This document shows positions 31,778-39,887 of a stretch of 64,000 bases of DNA, one piece after another. Position numbers and translations under genes: made by a program. Source of the DNA: Streptomyces melanogenes. Its GTDB lineage: Bacteria > Actinomycetota > Actinomycetes > Streptomycetales > Streptomycetaceae. The DNA lies in NCBI RefSeq assembly GCF_014649795.1, contig NZ_BMTS01000028.1:1-64000 (forward strand), given 5' to 3'. The notes below the pieces were generated by a model. It worked only from the letters and a program-made list of their open reading frames with translations. It did no database searches and was not told the origin of the DNA. Numbering within the stretch: position 1 is the stretch's first letter; each line of letters opens with the position of its first letter.

Positions 31778-33967
31778 GTGCGTGTTGTGTCGTCGGTTCA
31801 ATCGGTTCACAGGTCTGCGTTCGACCTTCCCGAGCGCCTCTCCCACAAGGCCGACCCGGCGCTGATCGACGGTGACGAGCGGCACTTCGCGGCGATCGCG
31901 GAGAGCCTGGAGCAGTCGATCGCCGAACTGTCCGACCGTCTGGAGGCCGCGCGCAGGGCGCCCGGCGGCATCGGCCGGGAGGCGATGGACCGGGACACCG
32001 AGATCCACCGGCTCACCGGGCGGCTGCGCACCCTGCGCCGCTTCGGCCTGGACCTCTGCCTCGGCCACTTCGTCCCCGCGGACGGCGCCGAGCCCCTGTA
32101 CATCGGCCGCCTCGGCCTCACCGACAGCACGGGCCGCCGACTGCTCGTCGACTGGCGCTCCCCCGCGGCCGAGCCGTTCTTCGCGGCCACCCACGCCAAC
32201 CCGATGGGGTTGACGAGCCGCCGCAGGTACCGCTGGACGCAGGGCCGGATCAACGACTACTGGGACGAGGTGTTCACCGCCGAGGGGCTGGAGGGGCGCG
32301 CCGCACTCGACGACCAGTCCGCGTTCATCGCCAGCCTCGGCGGCAACCGGTCGGCCCGGATGCGCGACGTCCTGTCCACCATCCAGTCCGACCAGGACGC
32401 CATCATCCGCGCGGGCTCCCGGGGCGCGCTCGTCGTCGACGGCGGTCCGGGCACGGGCAAGACCGTCGTCGCCCTGCACCGCGCCGCCCATCTGCTCTAC
32501 TCCGACCCGCGTTTGGGTCACCGCCGGGGCGGTGTGCTGTTCGTCGGCCCGCACCGGCCCTATCTGGACTACGTCGCCGACGTCCTGCCCAGCCTCGGCG
32601 AGGAGGGCGTGCAGACCTGTCTCGTACGGGACATGGTCACCGAGGGAGCCACGGCGGTGGCCGAGAAGGACCCGGAGGTGGCCCGGCTGAAGTCGTCCCC
32701 GGAGATGGTGAAGGCCATCGAACCGGCCGTGGCCCTCTACGAGGAGCCGCCCACCAAGGGCATGACGGTGTCGACCCACTGGTCCGACGTCTGGCTGAGC
32801 GCCGACGACTGGGCCGCGGCGTTCGCGGCCGTCGAGCCCGGCACCCCGCACAACGAGGCGCGCGACCAGATCCGCGAGGAGCTGCTCACGATCCTGATGG
32901 ACAAGCACGCGGACGAGTACGAGGACGACGACGAGGTCTCGCCCCAGCTGCTGCGGAGGTCGCTGCTGCAGAACCGGGAGCTGATCGGGACCCTGAACCG
33001 CGCGTGGCCGATGCTGGAGGCGACCGACCTCGTAGGCGATCTGTGGACGGTGCCCGCCTATCTGCGCAAGTGCGCTCCCTGGCTGAGCGCCGATGACGTA
33101 CGCACGCTCCAGCGCGAAGAAGCGCACGCCTGGACGGTGTCCGACCTGCCGCTCCTGGACGCGGCACGGCAGCGGCTCGGCGACGCGGAGGCGTCCGTGC
33201 GCAAGCGTCGCCAGGAGGCCGCAGCCGAGGCCGAGCGCGCGCGGCGGGCCGAGGTCATGGACAGCCTGCTGCAGAACGTCGAGCTCGACGAGAGCGAAGG
33301 CGCCCTTGGCATGCTGCACGGGCGGGACCTGCAGGACACCCTGATCGACGAGAGCGCGCTGCCCTCCGCCGAACCGGACCTGCTCGCCGGCCCGTTCGCC
33401 CACATCATCGTGGACGAGGCGCAGGAGCTGACCGACGCCGAGTGGCAGATGCTGCTGCTGCGCTGCCCGTCGCGGAGCTTCACCATCGTGGGCGACCGCG
33501 CCCAGGCCCGGCACGGGTTCACCGAGTCGTGGCGGGAGCGGCTGGAGCGGATCGGGCTCGACCGCATCGAGGTGGCTTCCCTGAGCGTCAACTACCGCAC
33601 GCCGGAGGAGGTCATGGCGGAGGCCGCGCCGGTCATCCGGGCCGCGCTCCCGGACGCCAACGTGCCGACCTCGATCCGCAGCAGCGGCATCCCCGTCGTC
33701 CACGGATCGGTCGCCGATCTGGACGTGATCCTGGACGACTGGCTCGCGGCGCATGACGAGGGGGTTGCCTGTGTCATCGGTGATCCGAGGTTCCGGGAGC
33801 GGCCCCGTGTGCGGTCGCTCACGCCGACGCTGTCGAAGGGGCTCGAGTTCGACCTGGTCGTCCTCGTCGACCCGGATACGTACGGCGACGGCATCGCAGG
33901 AGCCGTCGACCGGTATGTCGCGATGACCCGCGCGACCCAGCGACTGGTCATCCTCACCAGCGCCTGA
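31778..33967 (+). CDS. helR: RNA polymerase recycling ATPase HelR (rifamycin resistance)
   Basis: This 729-aa UvrD-like ATPase has an N-terminal helical hairpin (FAAIAESLEQSIAELSDRLEAARRA, residues about 38-62), then RRLLVDWRSPAAEPFF and Walker A VDGGPGTGKTVVALHRAAHLL near residue 221. Helicase motifs continue with HIIVDEAQELTDAEWQMLLLR, GDRAQARHGF, LSVNYRTPEEV and the C-terminal YVAMTRATQRLVIL. HelR displaces rifamycin-blocked RNA polymerase from DNA and rescues transcription (established knowledge), with no nucleic-acid helicase activity required. The GTG start at 31778 has AAGGGGG upstream. An RAE lies 61 nt before it and a 16-bp terminator follows, so it is an independent, rifamycin-inducible unit. 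Confidence 0.93.
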   Translation: MRVVSSVQSVHRSAFDLPERLSHKADPALIDGDERHFAAIAESLEQSIAELSDRLEAARRAPGGIGREAMDRDTEIHRLTGRLRTLRRFGLDLCLGHFVPADGAEPLYIGRLGLTDSTGRRLLVDWRSPAAEPFFAATHANPMGLTSRRRYRWTQGRINDYWDEVFTAEGLEGRAALDDQSAFIASLGGNRSARMRDVLSTIQSDQDAIIRAGSRGALVVDGGPGTGKTVVALHRAAHLLYSDPRLGHRRGGVLFVGPHRPYLDYVADVLPSLGEEGVQTCLVRDMVTEGATAVAEKDPEVARLKSSPEMVKAIEPAVALYEEPPTKGMTVSTHWSDVWLSADDWAAAFAAVEPGTPHNEARDQIREELLTILMDKHADEYEDDDEVSPQLLRRSLLQNRELIGTLNRAWPMLEATDLVGDLWTVPAYLRKCAPWLSADDVRTLQREEAHAWTVSDLPLLDAARQRLGDAEASVRKRRQEAAAEAERARRAEVMDSLLQNVELDESEGALGMLHGRDLQDTLIDESALPSAEPDLLAGPFAHIIVDEAQELTDAEWQMLLLRCPSRSFTIVGDRAQARHGFTESWRERLERIGLDRIEVASLSVNYRTPEEVMAEAAPVIRAALPDANVPTSIRSSGIPVVHGSVADLDVILDDWLAAHDEGVACVIGDPRFRERPRVRSLTPTLSKGLEFDLVVLVDPDTYGDGIAGAVDRYVAMTRATQRLVILTSA

Positions 33968-33974
33968 CGGCGAC

Positions 33975-34011
33975 GGCCCTCCGTCACACCTGAGAGGTGT
34001 GACGGAGGGCC
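33975..34011 (+). terminator. 16-bp terminator of helR
   Basis: GGCCCTCCGTCACACC (33975-33990), loop TGAGA, and its exact complement (33996-34011), 7 nt after the helR stop. Confidence 0.88.
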
Positions 34012-34082
34012 GAGCCGTGGTGTGAGCGCACCCACACGAAAACCTGTCGCTTCCCCCGTGCCACGTCGTCGACCATGACGGC

Positions 34083-35048
34083 ATGACCATCACCGCACCG
34101 TCCGCCACCGGAGTCCGCACCGACTGGGACCGGGTTCCCGAGCACGTCCGGTGCGGGTTGGAGGCGCGACTGGGCGCACCGGTCACCGAGGCCGTGACCC
34201 AGCACGGTGGATTCTCGCCCGGGGTGGCCACGCGCGTGCGGTTGGCGGACGGGCGGCGGGCGTTCGTGAAGGCGGTGAGCGCCGAGACCAACCCCGTCAG
34301 CCCGGCACTCCACCGCGCCGAGGCCCGTATCTCCGCCGCCCTGCCGCTCAGCGTCCCCGCACCGCGGTTGCTGGCCGGCCACGACGACGCGACGTGGGTG
34401 GCTCTGGCTTTCGAGGACGTCGACGGACGGCAGCCCCATGTGCCGTGGCGGCCGGACGAGTTGGCACGGGTGCTGCACGCCGTGGGCCAGCTCGCGCACA
34501 CCCTCACCCCCGCACCCCTCGACGTACCGACCGTCGTGGAAAGCGAGGCCGAGTCGTTCCGGGGGTGGGAGGAGCTCCTCGACGGTGACGGCAGCGCACT
34601 GGACCGCCTCGATCCCTGGGTACGGCGGAATCTGGCCGCGCTCGCGGACCTCGCCGCGCCCTGGGGCGAGTTCGCCTCGGGTGACACCCTCGCCCACGGC
34701 GACCTGCGCGCCGACAACATCCTGCTGACCGCCGACGGCCGCGTCGTCTTCGTCGACTGGCCGCACGCCGTACGGGCCGCGGCCTGGTTCGACCTGCTCC
34801 TGATGCTGCCCTGCGTGCGCGCGCAGGGCGGGCCCGACCCCGACGAGGTGTTCACCGCACACCCGGTGGGCCGGGACGCCGAGCCCGAAGGGGTGACCGC
34901 CACGCTAGCCGCGCTGGCCGGGTACTTCGTACGCCAGTCGCTGCGGAGCGCGCCGCCCGGGCTGCCGACCGTGCGCGCCTTCCAGGCCGCGCAGGGCGCC
35001 GCCGCGATCGAGTGGCTCCGGACCCGGCTGGGCGCGCGACTCCCGTAG
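34083..35048 (+). CDS. APH-like phosphotransferase
   Basis: This 321-aa protein of the aminoglycoside phosphotransferase/choline-kinase fold has a lysine strand (RRAFVKAVSAETN) with helix alpha-C acid in HRAEARISAAL, the catalytic loop HGDLRADNILL (residues about 205-215) with Asp and Asn in place, and VVFVDWPHAVRAAAWFDLLLML in place of the DFG segment. It should be an active small-molecule kinase. Antibiotic inactivation, as well as homoserine or methylthioribose-type substrates, are possible; the sequence does not choose between them. It lies next to helR but has its own start region and the terminator lies between, so no joint regulation is shown. Confidence 0.88.
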   Translation: MTITAPSATGVRTDWDRVPEHVRCGLEARLGAPVTEAVTQHGGFSPGVATRVRLADGRRAFVKAVSAETNPVSPALHRAEARISAALPLSVPAPRLLAGHDDATWVALAFEDVDGRQPHVPWRPDELARVLHAVGQLAHTLTPAPLDVPTVVESEAESFRGWEELLDGDGSALDRLDPWVRRNLAALADLAAPWGEFASGDTLAHGDLRADNILLTADGRVVFVDWPHAVRAAAWFDLLLMLPCVRAQGGPDPDEVFTAHPVGRDAEPEGVTATLAALAGYFVRQSLRSAPPGLPTVRAFQAAQGAAAIEWLRTRLGARLP

Positions 35049-35144
35049 CGGCCACGCCGACCGGAGACTGACGCGGCAGCTCAAGCCAAATGCCAAGTGC
35101 GGGACGTAGGCTGGAGCGCCGCTGCTAAGTCATACGTACCATGC

Positions 35145-35164
35145 ACTCTTGTTCATACAAGAGT
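35145..35164. promoter_or_regulatory. Perfect 8-bp-arm operator before O-methyltransferase
   Basis: ACTCTTGT-TCAT-ACAAGAGT (35145-35164) lies 21 nt before the ATG, overlapping the expected transcription start. It is strikingly AT-rich against its surroundings. No regulator gene is adjacent, so the protein that binds it is encoded elsewhere. Confidence 0.75.
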
Positions 35165-35184
35165 TGAGAGAGGGGACCTCACCG

Positions 35185-36282
35185 ATGGCAGGCGCTCACC
35201 CGGAAGCCGCAGGATCTTCGCACACGTCCGGCACCCCGCACGGCTCGGAGGCCGCACAGCCCCTCGGCTCACCCGCCGCCCCGGACGAGGTGACCGGCGA
35301 GTTACTCGAACTCTCCCTGGGATACCTCTACTCGGCGGCCCTGCACACCGCCGCGCGCTTCGGCATAGCCGACCACCTGGCGGGCGGACCGCGCAGCGCC
35401 GACGAGCTGGCCAAGGCCGCGGAAGTCGACGGCCCCCACCTCTACCGGCTCCTGCGGTTCCTCGCCACCAAGGGTGTCTTCCGCGAGGACGAGGAGGGCC
35501 GCTTCCACCTCACCCCGCTCGCGCAGCCTCTGCGCTCGGACACCGAGCGCTCGCTGCGCGACTACATCATGGTGCGCGGCGAGCCGGTCTTCTGGCAGTC
35601 GGCGGCCCAGCTCCACGAGGCCGTCCGTACGGGAAGCACCGCCTTCGAGAACGTGTACGGCCTCCCCTTCTACGACCACCTCGCCGCCGACCCGGCAGTC
35701 GGCAAGGCCTTCAACTCCAGCATGGCGGCGTTCTCCGAGACGCTGAGCAACGACGTCGTCGAAGCCGTCGACTTCTCCGGAACCACGACCGCCGTAGACG
35801 TGGGTGGCGGGCGCGGCGGTCTGCTGCGTGCGATCCTGCGCCGCAACCCGCAGATGACGGGCACGCTGGTCGACCTGGAGCCGGTGGTGGCCGGGCATGT
35901 GCTCGACACCCCGGAGCTGACCGGGCGCTGGAGCGCCCAGGCCGGGGACTTCTTCGCCTCCGTGCCGTCCGGCGCCGATGTCTACCTCCTCAAGCACGTG
36001 CTGGCCAGCTGGCCGGACGAGGAGTGCGTACGCATCCTGCGCACGTGCCGCGAGGCCATGCCCGCGCACGGACGCCTCCTGGTCATCAACGCGATGATCC
36101 CGGCGGGCAACGACCCGCACCCGGGGAAGACCATCGATGTCCTGATGATGACGGTCCTGAACGGAAAGGGCCGCACCCGCGCGGAGTACGAGGCGCTGCT
36201 CGCCACTGCGGGATTCTCGGTCGTACGTGTTCTGGACCCCTCGCCGCACGCTTCGATCATGGAAGCGGTCGTGGCCGAGTGA
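35185..36282 (+). CDS. SAM-dependent O-methyltransferase
   Basis: This 365-aa O-methyltransferase has the usual two domains. A winged-helix dimerisation domain covers residues about 40-120 (FGIADHLAGGPRSADELAKAAEVDGPHLYRLLRFLATKGVF), and a Rossmann SAM domain follows (VDVGGGRGGLLRAILRR near residue 205, LKHVLASWPDEECVRILRTCREAM near residue 270). The catalytic His is that of LKHVL. Such enzymes methylate phenolic or polyketide hydroxyls. The N-terminal roughly 35 residues are disordered. The ATG at 35185 has GAGAGGGG upstream. Monocistronic, with a strong operator before it and a terminator after it. Confidence 0.9.
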   Translation: MAGAHPEAAGSSHTSGTPHGSEAAQPLGSPAAPDEVTGELLELSLGYLYSAALHTAARFGIADHLAGGPRSADELAKAAEVDGPHLYRLLRFLATKGVFREDEEGRFHLTPLAQPLRSDTERSLRDYIMVRGEPVFWQSAAQLHEAVRTGSTAFENVYGLPFYDHLAADPAVGKAFNSSMAAFSETLSNDVVEAVDFSGTTTAVDVGGGRGGLLRAILRRNPQMTGTLVDLEPVVAGHVLDTPELTGRWSAQAGDFFASVPSGADVYLLKHVLASWPDEECVRILRTCREAMPAHGRLLVINAMIPAGNDPHPGKTIDVLMMTVLNGKGRTRAEYEALLATAGFSVVRVLDPSPHASIMEAVVAE

Positions 36283-36307
36283 GGCTCCGCACGACGTGAG
36301 GGAGCGG

Positions 36308-36354
36308 GGGCCGGGTCGGCGCATGCCCGGTGGTCGGGCGCGCCGACCCGGCCC
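36308..36354. terminator. Bidirectional terminator
   Basis: GGGCCGGGTCGGCGC (36308-36322) pairs perfectly with GCGCCGACCCGGCCC (36340-36354) between the convergent O-methyltransferase and PNPOx-like genes. Confidence 0.85.
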
Positions 36355-36358
36355 GCCG

Positions 36359-37060
36359 TCACGGCTGGAGCCTGCTGATCCTCCAGTCGTCGCCGGTGCG
36401 GTCGTAGCGCAGCCTCTCGTGCAGGCGGTCGGTGCCGTTGGCCCAGAACTCCACGCTGTCGGGCGCGAGTCGGTAGGCGGTGAACGTCGCGGGGCGGGGT
36501 AACGGCCGCTGCGGCTCCCCCAGCTCCCGCGCCCTGTCGCGCAGTTCGGCCACCTGGCCGAAGTCGTCCATCGGCTGACTCTGCCGGGAGGCGGTGCTCA
36601 TGGCGTGGGTGAAGACGGGCCGCGCGAACCACATGTCGTCCGCCTCGGCGTCGGGCAACCGGCCCACCGGGCCCGCCAGCGTGATCTGCTGGCTCGTCTC
36701 CCTCCAGTAGAGGACGCCGGACGCCCAGGGGTTCTCCTCCAGTTCCCGGCCCTTCTGGCTGCTGGAGTGGGTGAGGAAGACGATCCCGGCGTCCGTCATC
36801 GAGGTGAGCACCACGATGCGGGAGGACGTACGGCCCCGGGTGTCGGCGGTGGCCAGGGCCAGCGCGCGCGGCTCCCGCACCCCCTGCGCGATGCTGCTCT
36901 CCAGCCACGAGGCCAGCAGCGCCATCGGTTCGGGGGGCGGGGTGCGGAACTCGGGGAATTCCACGTCGATGCTGCCGGTGAGCGTCTCGGAACGGGGGGC
37001 GCGCGCACGGCCGTTCGAGGGGCTGACGAGAGATCCGTTCGACTGGGACAGGTCAGGCAT
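36359..37060 (-). CDS. PNPOx-fold FMN oxidase (PdxH/PhzG-like)
   Basis: This 233-aa protein has the pyridoxamine-phosphate-oxidase fold: PRALALATADTRGRTSSRIVVLTSMTDAGIVFLTHSSSQKGRELEENPWASGVLYWRETSQQITLAGPVGRL (FMN-binding split barrel) and a C-terminal substrate-lid block ANGTDRLHERLRYDRTGDDWRISRLQP. Both PdxH and the phenazine enzyme PhzG have this two-block layout. No phenazine core genes (phzB-F) are here, so an oxidoreductase of a different pathway is likely. GAAAGGA precedes the ATG. Second gene of a two-gene operon behind the NTF2-like gene, under the MarR operators at 37541-37597. Confidence 0.82.
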   Translation of the reverse strand: MPDLSQSNGSLVSPSNGRARAPRSETLTGSIDVEFPEFRTPPPEPMALLASWLESSIAQGVREPRALALATADTRGRTSSRIVVLTSMTDAGIVFLTHSSSQKGRELEENPWASGVLYWRETSQQITLAGPVGRLPDAEADDMWFARPVFTHAMSTASRQSQPMDDFGQVAELRDRARELGEPQRPLPRPATFTAYRLAPDSVEFWANGTDRLHERLRYDRTGDDWRISRLQP

Positions 37061-37122
37061 GAAGAAATCCTTTCGATCGTCGAAACATCATGTCCCGCGA
37101 CCTCCACGGCGTCGACGGTGCG

Positions 37123-37515
37123 TCAGCGGGCGCTGCCCAGATTCCGGTCGGCGTCGGAGCCCCGAAGCATCAGGGTGGTCTCCTCGATGCGGTGGAAGCG
37201 TCCGTCGGGGGCGAGGTCGGCGAAGACGTACACCTCCATGCTCACCGTCGAGCCGTCCTTCTTGGTGACGTCGACGGTGTGCCGGTCGGCGTACCTGCCG
37301 CCGTCCCACAGCTCCTCGTGGACGGTGACACTGCCGTCGGCGACGACGGTACGCAGATGGGAGATGTGCTCGACGAACTGGGCGCGGTCGGCCCACTCCC
37401 CGTCGGTGCGCTGGCGGTACTGCGCGGTGAAGTGGCGTTCGACCGCCTCCGCCACGGTGATGTCGGTGTTGAACAGCAGGTCGTTGAGGGCGGCGCTGAT
37501 TCCGGTGCGGTTCAT
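37123..37515 (-). CDS. SnoaL/NTF2-like protein
   Basis: This 130-aa single-domain cone-shaped barrel has the NTF2-like layout: an N-terminal helix (ALNDLLFNTDITVAEAVERHFTAQYRQRTDGEWADRAQFVEHISHLR), then strands VTVHEELWDGGRYADRHTVDVTKKDGSTVSMEVYVFADL and a C-terminal RIEETTLMLRG. Such proteins are ligand-binding or isomerase enzymes (SnoaL, ketosteroid isomerase); catalytic residues cannot be fixed from one sequence. AGGGAAA precedes the ATG. First gene of the operon with the PNPOx-like gene 62 nt downstream, and divergent from MarR. Confidence 0.8.
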   Translation of the reverse strand: MNRTGISAALNDLLFNTDITVAEAVERHFTAQYRQRTDGEWADRAQFVEHISHLRTVVADGSVTVHEELWDGGRYADRHTVDVTKKDGSTVSMEVYVFADLAPDGRFHRIEETTLMLRGSDADRNLGSAR

Positions 37516-37540
37516 GGTGGTTTCCCTTCAGGGCCATAGT

Positions 37541-37557
37541 GCGTGCGCGGCGCACGC
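37541..37557. promoter_or_regulatory. MarR operator copy 1
   Basis: GCGTGCGC-G-GCGCACGC is a perfect palindrome, 25 nt from the NTF2-like start. Confidence 0.85.
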
Positions 37558-37580
37558 TTCTGTCACAACATAACAGGTAA

Positions 37581-37597
37581 GCGTGCGCGGCGCACGC
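37581..37597. promoter_or_regulatory. MarR operator copy 2
   Basis: An identical 17-bp palindrome lies 40 nt from copy 1 and ends 12 nt before the MarR start. The pair brackets the AT-rich stretch CACAACATAACAGG that presumably holds both divergent promoters. Confidence 0.85.
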
Positions 37598-37609
37598 TAT
37601 TCTTCAGGG

Positions 37610-38053
37610 GTGGACAACGAAGTAGGGCAAGAGATCGCGGACGCGCTGGGAATCCTGCTGCGCCGCACCACGCGCGCGCAGCTGCACCAGCAGCTCACCG
37701 CCGGCATGGGCGAGGGGGTGGACGAGGTGACGTATCCGGTGCTCAGCGCACTGGCGCGGACCGGGCCGCGCAGCGCGGCCGATCTGGCCCCCGACGTCGG
37801 AATCGACCGCTCCGGCGTCACCCGCCGTGCCACGCGGCTGGAGGCCGCCGGGCTCATCCGGCGCGAGGCGGATCCCCACGACCGCCGGGCCCACCTGCTC
37901 GTCCTCACCGAGCGGGGTCAACTCGCGGTGACGGAGCTGCGTACGCGTCTGGCCGCCCACATCACGGCCAGTCTCTCCTCCTGGCCGCCGGGCGAGGCGG
38001 AGGCGTTCGCCCGCCGGCTGCGGCGCTTCACGGCCGAGGGCCCGTTCGCCTAG
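37610..38053 (+). CDS. MarR family transcriptional regulator
   Basis: This 147-aa MarR regulator has VTYPVLSALARTGPRSAADLAPDVGIDRSGVTRRATRLEAAGLIRREADPHDRRAHLLVLTERG as its winged helix (residues about 40-105), flanked by dimerisation helices. The GTG at 37610 (VDNEVGQE) fits the usual family start and lies 12 nt after the second operator; no strong ribosome site is visible. It should repress itself and the divergent NTF2/PNPOx operon. The inducer may be a phenolic or quinone-like compound, as for many MarR proteins; this is inference. Confidence 0.88.
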   Translation: MDNEVGQEIADALGILLRRTTRAQLHQQLTAGMGEGVDEVTYPVLSALARTGPRSAADLAPDVGIDRSGVTRRATRLEAAGLIRREADPHDRRAHLLVLTERGQLAVTELRTRLAAHITASLSSWPPGEAEAFARRLRRFTAEGPFA

Positions 38054-38070
38054 CGGGCGCCATGAACGCG

Positions 38071-38107
38071 CATGGCCCACCGGCGGCGATCGCGCCGGTG
38101 GGCCATG
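38071..38107. terminator. Bidirectional terminator
   Basis: CATGGCCCACCGGCG (38071-38085) pairs perfectly with CGCCGGTGGGCCATG (38093-38107), between the convergent MarR and acyl-CoA dehydrogenase genes. Confidence 0.85.
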
Positions 38108-38131
38108 GCATGGACAGGTGGGGTCAGCGCG

Positions 38132-39850
38132 TCACTGCGCCATCTCGTACGCGCCGGACAGCGCCTCGACGCGCTCCCAGACCCGCGCCGAGCGGGCCTC
38201 GTCCACGACCGGGCGCCGGACCGCGCCGAGCGCCCAGGTCTGCTGCTGCTCGGTGGCCGAGTCCTTGCCGTGCAGCTCCACGGCGTGCGCGGAGAAGTCC
38301 CGTACGAGCACGGCGAACAGCTCGTCCAGCACGTCCTCGTCCAGACCCGTCAGCCGGGCCTGCTCCAGGATCAGCTGGCCGTGGACGACGAGCGCGAAGA
38401 GCTGGCCGACGGCGAGCAGGAGGTCGAGGTCGCGGCTCTGCGCCTCGTCGGGCGCGGCCGTGGTGACGAACTCGCACAGCGCGTCGGCCTGCTCGCGGAA
38501 GCGGGCCACGTTGGGCACGGTCGCGTACGCGTCGAAGGCGGGTCGCCAGTCGTGGAAGCGCACGGAGCCCAGGCCCCGGGCCGGGCCCTGCCGGAAGAGG
38601 AAGTCGTCGTCGGCCGCGTCCAGGCGGGTCGGGACGGCCGGGTACTGCACCGGGTCCAGCAGGTGGTTGCGCATGAACTTGAGGATCAGCGCGAGGTTGA
38701 CGTGGACCGTGCCCTCCAGCTTGGGCAGTCCGCGGATCTCGACGGCGGCCTGGGCGAAGTAGTTGTCCTTCTCGAAGCCCTTGGCGGCGATGACGTCCCA
38801 CATCAGGTCGATGACCTTCTCGCCCTCCGTGGTCACCTTCATCTTCGTCATCGGGTTGAAGAGGAGGTAGCGGCGGTCGTCGGGCCCGGCCGAGCGGAAG
38901 TAGTCGACGGCGCGGTCGCTGAACAGCTTCATCCCGACGAGACGGACGTACGCGTCGGCCAGCTCGCGGCGCACGTGCGGGAAGGCGGTGACGGGGCGGC
39001 CGTAGAGGATGCGGTTGTGCGCGTGCGTGACGGCCTCGTACATCGCGTGCTCGCAGATGCCGATCGAGGCGGTGCACAGGTTGAACTTGCCGACGTTGAC
39101 CGTGTTGAGGGCGGCGTCGAACGCGGCGCGGCCGGTGTGCAGGACGTCGTCGGGACCGACCGGGTAGTTCTCCAGCCGGAACTCGCTGACGTACTTGGAG
39201 GAGTCCACGACGTTCTTGACGAGGTGGTACGAGGTGTGGCGGCTGTCGGCCGCGAAGAAGACGTAGCCGTCGGGGCCCTCGACGTCGGTGCGCCGACCGA
39301 AGACCGACACGAGGCCGGCGGCGTTGCCGTTGCCGATGTAGTACTTGGAACCGGTGGCCCGGAAGCCGCCGTTGCCGTCGGGCTCGAGCAGCATGTCGGT
39401 GGAGTAGATATCGGCGCCGTGCGTCTTCTCCGACAGGCCGAAGGCGAACACCTCGCCCTGGGCGAGGAGTTCGGCCGCGCGGGCGCGGGCGGCGGCGTTG
39501 TCGCTCTGCCAGACCGGGCCGAGGCCGAGGATGGTGACCTGCCAGGCGTACCAGTAGTCGAGGCCGTAGAACCCGAAGATCTCGTTGAGGGCCGCGATGC
39601 GGGCCGTGTCCCAACGCTGGTCCTCGTTCCCGGCGTCCGAGGCCGGGGTGAGGAAGGTGGCGAACAGGCCTTCCTTGGCGGAGAAGGCGAGGAAGTCCGC
39701 GAGCCAGGCACGGGAGCGGTAGTCCTCGATCAGCTGGCGCTTGCCGCGCGCCTCGAACCAGTCGACGGTGGCGCGCAGCAGCCTGCGGGTCTCGGGGTCG
39801 AAGTGCGCCGGGTCGTAGGTACGCGGGTTGAACAGCAGGGCGTCGGCCAT
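38132..39850 (-). CDS. Acyl-CoA dehydrogenase/oxidase family protein
   Basis: This 572-aa protein has the acyl-CoA dehydrogenase/oxidase architecture: an N-terminal helical domain (WDTARIAALNEIFGFYGLDYWYAWQVTILGLGPVWQSDN), the beta-domain FAD segment VFAFGLSEKTHGADIYSTDMLLEPDGNGGFRATGSKYYIGNGNAAG, and the C-terminal helical domain (NVGKFNLCTASIGICEHAMYEAVTHAHNRILYG). It is longer than the 380-aa dehydrogenases and closer to the acyl-CoA oxidase size class. The substrate is unknown. GAAAGG precedes the ATG at 39850. It follows the PadR gene by 37 nt in the same operon, so a PadR ligand, possibly a phenolic acyl compound, may induce it. Confidence 0.85.
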   Translation of the reverse strand: MADALLFNPRTYDPAHFDPETRRLLRATVDWFEARGKRQLIEDYRSRAWLADFLAFSAKEGLFATFLTPASDAGNEDQRWDTARIAALNEIFGFYGLDYWYAWQVTILGLGPVWQSDNAAARARAAELLAQGEVFAFGLSEKTHGADIYSTDMLLEPDGNGGFRATGSKYYIGNGNAAGLVSVFGRRTDVEGPDGYVFFAADSRHTSYHLVKNVVDSSKYVSEFRLENYPVGPDDVLHTGRAAFDAALNTVNVGKFNLCTASIGICEHAMYEAVTHAHNRILYGRPVTAFPHVRRELADAYVRLVGMKLFSDRAVDYFRSAGPDDRRYLLFNPMTKMKVTTEGEKVIDLMWDVIAAKGFEKDNYFAQAAVEIRGLPKLEGTVHVNLALILKFMRNHLLDPVQYPAVPTRLDAADDDFLFRQGPARGLGSVRFHDWRPAFDAYATVPNVARFREQADALCEFVTTAAPDEAQSRDLDLLLAVGQLFALVVHGQLILEQARLTGLDEDVLDELFAVLVRDFSAHAVELHGKDSATEQQQTWALGAVRRPVVDEARSARVWERVEALSGAYEMAQ

Positions 39851-39887
39851 GAAGGGTCGCCTTTCGAGAAGGGGTCGCAGTCGTCGG

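Noticed and set aside
36359..37515. Phenazine biosynthesis locus
   Set aside because: The PNPOx-like protein resembles PhzG and the NTF2-like protein recalls PhzA/B by fold, but no phzC, D, E or F genes are present, and the NTF2-like sequence does not match PhzB.
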